Shown: positions 59,572 through 63,844 of the stretch, piece by piece
How positions within the stretch are numbered: position 1 is the first letter of the stretch
How the letters are laid out: the number at the start of each line of letters is the position of its first letter
Origin: CAZSAL01 sp964604825
Lineage (GTDB): Bacteria > Elusimicrobiota > Elusimicrobia > 2-01-FULL-59-12
DNA: 63,844 nt
Assembly: GCA_964604825.1 (NCBI GenBank)
Contig: CAZSAL010000011.1
Span: forward strand, 1 to 63,844
Direction: 5' to 3'
Notes under the pieces: generated by a model
What the model was told of the DNA's origin: nothing
What the model saw: the letters and a program-made list of their open reading frames with translations, nothing else
The model's database searches: none
Position numbers and translations under genes: made by a program

Positions 59572-59969
59572 CGGGCGGAGATTTTCTTCAGGGTTTTCCA
59601 GCTGTCCAATACATCTTTTTCCGTTCGGAGCTTCTTTTCCCCAAGCAGTTTGCGGTGCTCGCGGGTATAGCCGAAGACATGGGGATGTCGCAGTGTCAAT
59701 TTGCGGTTAAGCTGATGGACCACATCGTCAATATTAAAAAGACCTTTTTCCTCGGCGATGCGGGCGTGAAAAACAACCTGAAGCAGGATATCGCCAAGCT
59801 CTTCCTTGAGGTTTTCAAAGTCTTTTTTCCGTATGGCATTCTTTACTTCGTCGGCTTCCTGATACAGGTATTTAAGCAGCATGGCGTGCGTCTGCTTGCG
59901 GTCCCAGGGACATCCCTTGGGGGAGCGCAGTCTGGCCATAACCCAGATAAGTTTATCGAAAGATTTCAT
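59550..59969 (-). CDS. mazG: MazG-family nucleotide pyrophosphohydrolase
   Basis: 139 aa, start at the ATG complementary to 59967-59969; the longer in-frame extension runs through tRNA-Leu and is rejected. LRSPKGCPWDRKQTH and E38-x-x-E41 with E57-x-x-D60 (EELGD) are the MazG metal-binding motifs; the enzyme hydrolyses (d)NTPs to monophosphates. At about half the length of E. coli MazG, it is a single-domain form. It is transcribed with the tRNA-Leu upstream on the same strand. The C-terminal tail (SARRRPRRP) and the stop come from the palindromic repeat, so the native end was probably replaced. Confidence 0.88.
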   Translation of the reverse strand: MKSFDKLIWVMARLRSPKGCPWDRKQTHAMLLKYLYQEADEVKNAIRKKDFENLKEELGDILLQVVFHARIAEEKGLFNIDDVVHQLNRKLTLRHPHVFGYTREHRKLLGEKKLRTEKDVLDSWKTLKKISARRRPRRP

Positions 59970-59989
59970 GATTGTCAGGGAGGTAAAAA

Positions 59990-60071
59990 TGCACGCGGAG
60001 AGACTCGAACTCTCAAGGGTTGCCCCATACGGTCCTGAGCCGTACGCGTATACCAATTCCGCCACGCGTGC
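59990..60071 (-). tRNA. tRNA-Leu (CAG)
   Basis: Cloverleaf on the minus strand with GCACGCG acceptor, TGGTA in the D loop, anticodon CAG, long variable arm and TTCGAGTC T loop. Discriminator A; CCA not encoded; a T run follows. Confidence 0.93.
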
Positions 60072-60137
60072 TTGAATCGTAAATCCCGGCATCTTTCCGC
60101 CGGAGATGAAAATCAATTTTATATAATTCTCCTCTCG

Positions 60138-60620
60138 ATGAAAAATGCGGAGAAAGAAAAAGCCGCCCCTCCGGCGATTTCCAACCGATCAGCAAGGCAC
60201 GACTACCATATTCTCGATTCTTATGAGGCGGGGATAGTCCTCGAGGGGCCTGAGGTAAAATCTCTGCGCATGGGGAAAGCCAGCCTGCAGGACAGCTTCG
60301 CGCGGGTCGAGCGCGGGGAAATCTTCCTTTATAACATGCACATATCGCCATACAGCTATGCCCATCATATCGATTTGAGCCCCACCCGGACGCGCAAGCT
60401 TCTGTTTCATCAGCATGAGATCCATAAGCTGGAAGGTAAGGTGCAGGAAAAGGGCCTGACTTTGATTCCTCTTGAAATTTTTTTTAGTAAGCGGGGCATA
60501 GCGAAGATCCATATCGCCCTCGCAAAGGGAAAAAAAGGGCCAGACAAACGGTCTGATCTGCGCAAGAAAGATCTGGAGCGTGAAGCGCGCAGGGAATTTC
60601 GGGGCAGGACGAAGTTTTAG
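60138..60620 (+). CDS. smpB: SmpB, tmRNA-binding protein
   Basis: 160 aa. Standard SmpB landmarks: ARHDYHILDSYEAGIVLEGPEVKSLR near the N-terminus, ASLQDSFARVERGEIFLYNMHISPY, HEIHKLEGKVQEKGLTLIPLEIFF, and a basic tail KGKKGPDKRSDLRKKDLEREARREFRGR. It delivers tmRNA to stalled ribosomes. The ATG at 60138 follows TATAAT (60122-60127) by ten nt with no Shine-Dalgarno site, so the leader is three or four nt. Divergent from tRNA-Leu/mazG. Confidence 0.96.
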   Translation: MKNAEKEKAAPPAISNRSARHDYHILDSYEAGIVLEGPEVKSLRMGKASLQDSFARVERGEIFLYNMHISPYSYAHHIDLSPTRTRKLLFHQHEIHKLEGKVQEKGLTLIPLEIFFSKRGIAKIHIALAKGKKGPDKRSDLRKKDLEREARREFRGRTKF

Positions 60621-60645
60621 GTAGAATAAAAAAAACATCTCAGGC

Positions 60646-60732
60646 GGAGGGGTGGGTGAGTGGTTGAAACCGCTGCTCTCGAAAAGCAGTGTGGCTGAAA
60701 GGTCACCGTGGGTTCGAATCCCACCCCCTCCG
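60646..60732 (+). tRNA. tRNA-Ser (CGA)
   Basis: GGAGGGG acceptor paired with CCCCTCC, anticodon loop CTCGAAA (CGA), long variable arm, GGTTCGAATC T loop, discriminator G. A TAGAAT -10-like box lies at 60622-60627. Confidence 0.94.
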
Positions 60733-60772
60733 CTGGTGATGTCTAATTTATAATAATAAAAGTGGTGAATCT

Positions 60773-63394
60773 GTGAAAAAAATCATCAAAATTCTGGTTG
60801 TTATTGCCGCCGTATTTGCTGCGTTGCTTATCGTAGCCAGTGTGGCTTTGCGCATCGCTCTGCCGCCGGAGAAGGCTAAAGCGCTGGTAGTCAAACAGCT
60901 GGCTGCTCATCTGCATCGTGAGGTTCAGGTGGGGGATGTTTCCGTGGGGGTTCTCCGCGGGCTGGTAGTTTCAAACTTAAAAATATCCGAAGCTCCGGAT
61001 TTTTCCAAAGGCGTCTTTATAGCCAGCGATCAGTTCTCCATCAGGATTTCCTTGTGGCCGCTCTTATTCAAACGCGTAGAGGTCAACGAACTGTCCCTTG
61101 TCCATCCCCTGGTTACTGTAATCCGCAACGCTGATGGGAAAACTTTCAATTTTTCGGATCTAATGTCGCCGTCTTTGAACAAACCTTCTCCCGAGGTGGG
61201 AGAAGGTGGCCGAAAGCCGGATGAGGGTGCCCTCACCCCCACCCTCTCCCGAGAAGGGAGAGGGAGTTATTTTGATGTTTCAGAGGCCTTTGCTGCCGTG
61301 CCTCCTGCCGCCTCTCCTGCGGCTCCTGCTGTGCCGGGGGAACTCCCTTTCTCGCTGCTTGTTTCCCATGCCAGTATCCGCAACGGTGTCGTTCATTTTG
61401 TCGATCGTTCTCCTGCCCGGCAATCGCTAGATATCGCGCCTCTTAACCTTAAGCTTTCCAATGTCAGCCTTACTGAACCCTTTGGCATTCAGGCGGCTTT
61501 AACTGCTGCCGCTAAAGGTCTGACCATTGATCTGCAGATGTCCGGGCAGGCAGATATAGCTGCAGGGTCTGCCGACTTTAAGAAATTCCGTATCGCAGCC
61601 GGAGGCGCCACGATTTCCCTGACGGGCCGTGCCGAGCGGCTGAAAACTAATTCTCCCTCGGCAGACCTGCATCTGGATATAAGGCAGTTGACTCTCGCGG
61701 CTCTGCGGCCGTTCGTAGCGCTGCCTGCGAATCTTCCGCTGAATAAACCAATCAGCGTTAGAGCGGACGTAAAGGGCGATTCCAAACGCATGGATATAAC
61801 GGCCCAGGCCGCCATCGGACCGCTTCAGCTTTCGAGCAATGGACAAATCACCGATCTAGCATCTGCCCGGCCTCAGATAAAAATGCATCTGGAAACGAAC
61901 ACCTTTCCTGCGGCGGAGACGGCAGTTCTGGCAGGGGTTTCGCTGCCGAAGGATATAAAAGTTGAGGGGAATACACAGGTTTCTGCTGATGTCTCCGGCA
62001 CTCAGGCAGTTAGCCACATTGCCTTGGAAATGGACGGTCATGACCTGGGCATAACAAAGACCGGTCAGTTTGAGAAAAAGCGGAGCATGCCGCTTGAACT
62101 GCAGGCTTCCGGTGATTGGACCCAGGATAAACAGAGTCTGAACCTGACCGCAATTAAAACTACGCTTGGTTCAATGCATCTGGACGGAACTGCTTCCTTC
62201 CTTCTTGGAGGTAAAGCTCCCATCTTCAGCGTCAGCATGAAATCAAATACCTGGTCTCTCTCTGATCTGGCTGCGATGGCGCCGATGCTTGTTGAATATC
62301 ATCCGGGAGGAAACGCGGTTCTGGATGTCCGTTCTTCCGGCACGCCGGCCCAGCCGAAAGCGAACGGAACGCTTCATGTTTCGAATGGCTCGGCACGCTA
62401 TGAGAAAAGCCAGCTTTCAGGCATGGACGTCCCTGTAAGTTTCACAATGGAAGATGTGTCCATCCCGAAAATGACAGGACAGCTGGATGGCGCGGGGTTC
62501 TCTCTGCAGCTGGCAGCTCACAAGCTGATGACATCTCCCGATATCCAGCTTAACGCAAATTTTACTGCGATAGACCTGAACAAACTTCTACCGCCTATCG
62601 GAGGCGCGCCTGCGAAGCAGGCCTTGTTGCCTCTGAGCTTTATTGCCACAGCCTGGGCTGAGCCTGTGCCTGGCGCGACGCCCCCTATGAAGCTTTCCGG
62701 CCATCTGACAGTCGGAAGTATTCAGCACGATCTCTATCAGGCTAAGAATCTTGATTTCACATGGAATCTGTCAAAAGTGACGACTGATCTTTCGATGGTC
62801 ACAGGGTCGGCGAATCTGCGCCAGGGCTCGGGTGTGGTGCAGAATATAGATAAGCTTGCTTCGCTTTCTAAAGCAGTGCGTATCGCTCTGTTCCCTCTGT
62901 TAACGCTGCAGAAACTTGATAGAAACGGCGCTTTGCATGCGCTCGGCGTTCCAACGCTGCAATCGGTGAAGTTTGACAGTATTACCGGTGACTATGTGTT
63001 CAATAATGGCATCATGGACATCCGTTCATTTGTTATGAATGGGCCTGATGTTGCCGTGAATACTACTGGGACGATAGGTTTAAGCGGCGCGCAGCCGCTG
63101 AATGTGCAGGTGGAAATGAAGCTGGCGAAGGGCAGCATAGGCGGGACGCTGGGGCAGTTCATGCAGGATGAAAATGGTCGCCCGACGCTCAAATTCAATG
63201 CTACCGGAACGGTGCCATCTCCGAAAGTTCGTGCGGACGTTGCGGATGTGACGAAACGTGCGCTACAGCAGGGAGCAAAACAGCTGCTTCAGGGAGTATT
63301 AGGCGGTGGGCAGTCTTCCGGTCAGGGGCAGGGGACGAACCAATCCAATCCGGCAGATGACATTCAAAAGGCCTTAAAAAATATTTTCCATTGA
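60773..63394 (+). CDS. AsmA-family protein
   Basis: 873 aa, GTG start. An N-terminal membrane helix (residues 4-27) is followed by the AsmA opening (ALVVKQLAAHLHREVQVGDVSVGVLRGLVVSNLKIS...) and a long repeated beta body typical of AsmA/TamB-like lipid-transfer bridge proteins of the diderm envelope. The C-terminal AsmA_2-like region ends in a Gln/Gly-rich tail (about 840-873). Residues about 138-164 (SPEVGEGG...ALTPTLSREGRG) come from a palindromic DNA repeat. Implies an outer membrane. Flanked by tRNA genes. Confidence 0.85.
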   Translation: MKKIIKILVVIAAVFAALLIVASVALRIALPPEKAKALVVKQLAAHLHREVQVGDVSVGVLRGLVVSNLKISEAPDFSKGVFIASDQFSIRISLWPLLFKRVEVNELSLVHPLVTVIRNADGKTFNFSDLMSPSLNKPSPEVGEGGRKPDEGALTPTLSREGRGSYFDVSEAFAAVPPAASPAAPAVPGELPFSLLVSHASIRNGVVHFVDRSPARQSLDIAPLNLKLSNVSLTEPFGIQAALTAAAKGLTIDLQMSGQADIAAGSADFKKFRIAAGGATISLTGRAERLKTNSPSADLHLDIRQLTLAALRPFVALPANLPLNKPISVRADVKGDSKRMDITAQAAIGPLQLSSNGQITDLASARPQIKMHLETNTFPAAETAVLAGVSLPKDIKVEGNTQVSADVSGTQAVSHIALEMDGHDLGITKTGQFEKKRSMPLELQASGDWTQDKQSLNLTAIKTTLGSMHLDGTASFLLGGKAPIFSVSMKSNTWSLSDLAAMAPMLVEYHPGGNAVLDVRSSGTPAQPKANGTLHVSNGSARYEKSQLSGMDVPVSFTMEDVSIPKMTGQLDGAGFSLQLAAHKLMTSPDIQLNANFTAIDLNKLLPPIGGAPAKQALLPLSFIATAWAEPVPGATPPMKLSGHLTVGSIQHDLYQAKNLDFTWNLSKVTTDLSMVTGSANLRQGSGVVQNIDKLASLSKAVRIALFPLLTLQKLDRNGALHALGVPTLQSVKFDSITGDYVFNNGIMDIRSFVMNGPDVAVNTTGTIGLSGAQPLNVQVEMKLAKGSIGGTLGQFMQDENGRPTLKFNATGTVPSPKVRADVADVTKRALQQGAKQLLQGVLGGGQSSGQGQGTNQSNPADDIQKALKNIFH
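61184..61265. repeat. Palindromic repeat inside the AsmA gene
   Basis: CCTTCTCCC...GGGAGAAGG, GGATGAGGGTG...CACCCCCACCC and CCTCTCCC...GGGAGAGG hairpins. Its product ALTPTLSREGRG is the familiar translation of a repeat common in bacterial genomes. Confidence 0.85.
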
Positions 63395-63421
63395 GGTGTC
63401 CTTGTTTCAAGTCTCGTCAGC

Positions 63422-63498
63422 GGAGGGATGCAAGAGTGGTTGAATTGGCACGACTGGAAATCGTGTAGGGGTGAAAGCTCCTCGAGGGTTCTCCGCCA
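63422..63498 (+). pseudogene. Broken tRNA-Ser (GGA)
   Basis: D arm, anticodon arm (CTGGAAA loop, GGA) and variable arm are like the intact gene at 63564, but the T arm breaks off after GGGTTC and about 11 nt, plus the matching acceptor strand, are missing. The 3' edge merges into the CCGCCACTG repeat. Confidence 0.85.
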
Positions 63499-63540
63499 CT
63501 GAGTCACTGGCGGACCCGCCGAAGAAGTAGTGGCGGGGAA
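63492..63540. repeat. CCGCCACTG hairpin repeat, copy 2
   Basis: Same architecture as 59001-59050 with a few substitutions; abuts the broken T arm of the tRNA-Ser copy. Confidence 0.75.
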
Positions 63541-63563
63541 TCTTATATAGGAGTGTAACGAGC

Positions 63564-63650
63564 GGAGAGGTGCGTGAGCGGTTGAAACGGCACGACTGGA
63601 AATCGTGTAGTGCCGAAAGGTACTCGCGGGTTCGAATCCCGCCCTCTCCG
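63564..63650 (+). tRNA. tRNA-Ser (GGA)
   Basis: GGAGAGG acceptor paired with CCTCTCC, anticodon loop CTGGAAA, long variable arm, GGTTCGAATCC T arm, discriminator G. Confidence 0.95.
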
Positions 63651-63702
63651 CTCGTTACATCATTTCTCCCTCCGCCGACGAGAATAAGAACGAAACTGAC
63701 TT

Positions 63703-63711
63703 TGTTATAAT
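63703..63711 (+). promoter_or_regulatory. Extended -10 promoter for tRNA-Ala
   Basis: TGTTATAAT, a perfect extended -10 box, 20 nt before the tRNA-Ala 5' fragment. Confidence 0.6.
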
Positions 63712-63730
63712 AAACGTTCCAAATCGATTT

Positions 63731-63770
63731 GGGGGTGTAGTTCAGCTGGGATAAGGATTAGGCACGTTGC
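63731..63770 (+). pseudogene. 5' fragment of tRNA-Ala
   Basis: First 20 nt match the 5' end of the intact tRNA-Ala at 63772 with one change (GTAGTTCAG against GTAGCTCAG), then the sequence departs. It lies between the promoter and the intact gene. Confidence 0.75.
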
Positions 63771-63771
63771 T

Positions 63772-63844
63772 GGGGGTGTAGCTCAGCTGGGAGAGCGCAT
63801 CGTTCGCAACGATGAGGTCGAGGGTTCGAGCCCCTTCACCTCCA
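63772..63844 (+). tRNA. tRNA-Ala (CGC)
   Basis: GGGGGTG acceptor, GCTCAGCTGGGAGAGC D arm, anticodon loop TTCGCAA (CGC), GGTTCGAGCC T arm. Ends at A73 on the last base of the window. Confidence 0.9.

Noticed and set aside
59970..60116. N-terminal extension of MazG
   Set aside because: It would run through tRNA-Leu; the ATG at 59969 gives a normal MazG N-terminus.

Overview
The window looks like chromosome of an uncultured, host-associated or nanosized bacterium of the Omnitrophota (candidate phylum OP3) type. This is an inference from style: very large exported ORFs (from the text: 2547, about 7819, 2934, 1031, 636 and 1264 residues), Sec-type N-termini on patchwork proteins, and many short palindromic repeats inside genes. 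No 16S rRNA or ribosomal protein is present to prove it. Two N gaps (1553-1562 and 29901-30000) show it is a metagenome-style scaffold.

Layout. 76-7719: an exported giant with a ChaN/Tiki-like N-domain, two HExxH motifs and a complete phosphohexomutase. 7889-9016: an AAA/DUF4143 ATPase bracketed by a 25-bp direct repeat. 9350-32964: one giant gene split by an assembly gap whose two edges are the same 55 bp. Joined, it encodes about 7819 residues: signal peptide, ChaN/Tiki-like domain, TPR and coiled coil, long beta-rich region, a FKS1/callose-synthase-like (GT48) membrane synthase, HEAT repeats, a clan GH-A-like glycosidase/transglycosidase and an M50-like membrane domain. 33109-34869: exported Rossmann methyltransferase-like protein. 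34959-43763: a 2934-aa chain with DUF218, PIG-L/LmbE, HAD, PPP-phosphatase, NAGPA-like, HIT, 2H-phosphoesterase and DUF218 modules. 43874-44872: Cys-containing exported protein. 44946-52299: an island with a MNT nucleotidyltransferase pair, Phd/RelE, HicB/HicA and AbiEi/AbiEii modules, mixed with gene fragments and one surface gene (45736-48807). 52499-58330: two more exported large proteins, the second with a NadD-like nucleotidyltransferase domain. 58588-63394: ordinary genes (response regulator, Zn-ribbon protein, mazG, smpB, AsmA). 59990-63844: tRNA-Leu, tRNA-Ser x2, tRNA-Ala and two tRNA fragments.

How it fits together. Eight genes (9350, 33109, 34959, 43874, 45736, 52499, 54548, 58588) are preceded by the same rigid upstream module: a CCCA/TGGG inverted repeat, 17 nt, TTTAGCC, 10 nt, a TTGnnn -35-like hexamer, 17 nt, and a TAAAAY-like -10. 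The ATPase and the toxin-antitoxin modules lack it. This looks like one regulon for the giant exported proteins plus an orphan response regulator. Together with the GT48-like synthase and the fused glycosidase-like domain, it suggests a coordinated surface glucan/envelope programme; that last step is inference.

All positions and motifs were read by eye; family assignments rest on motif recognition, not on a database search.
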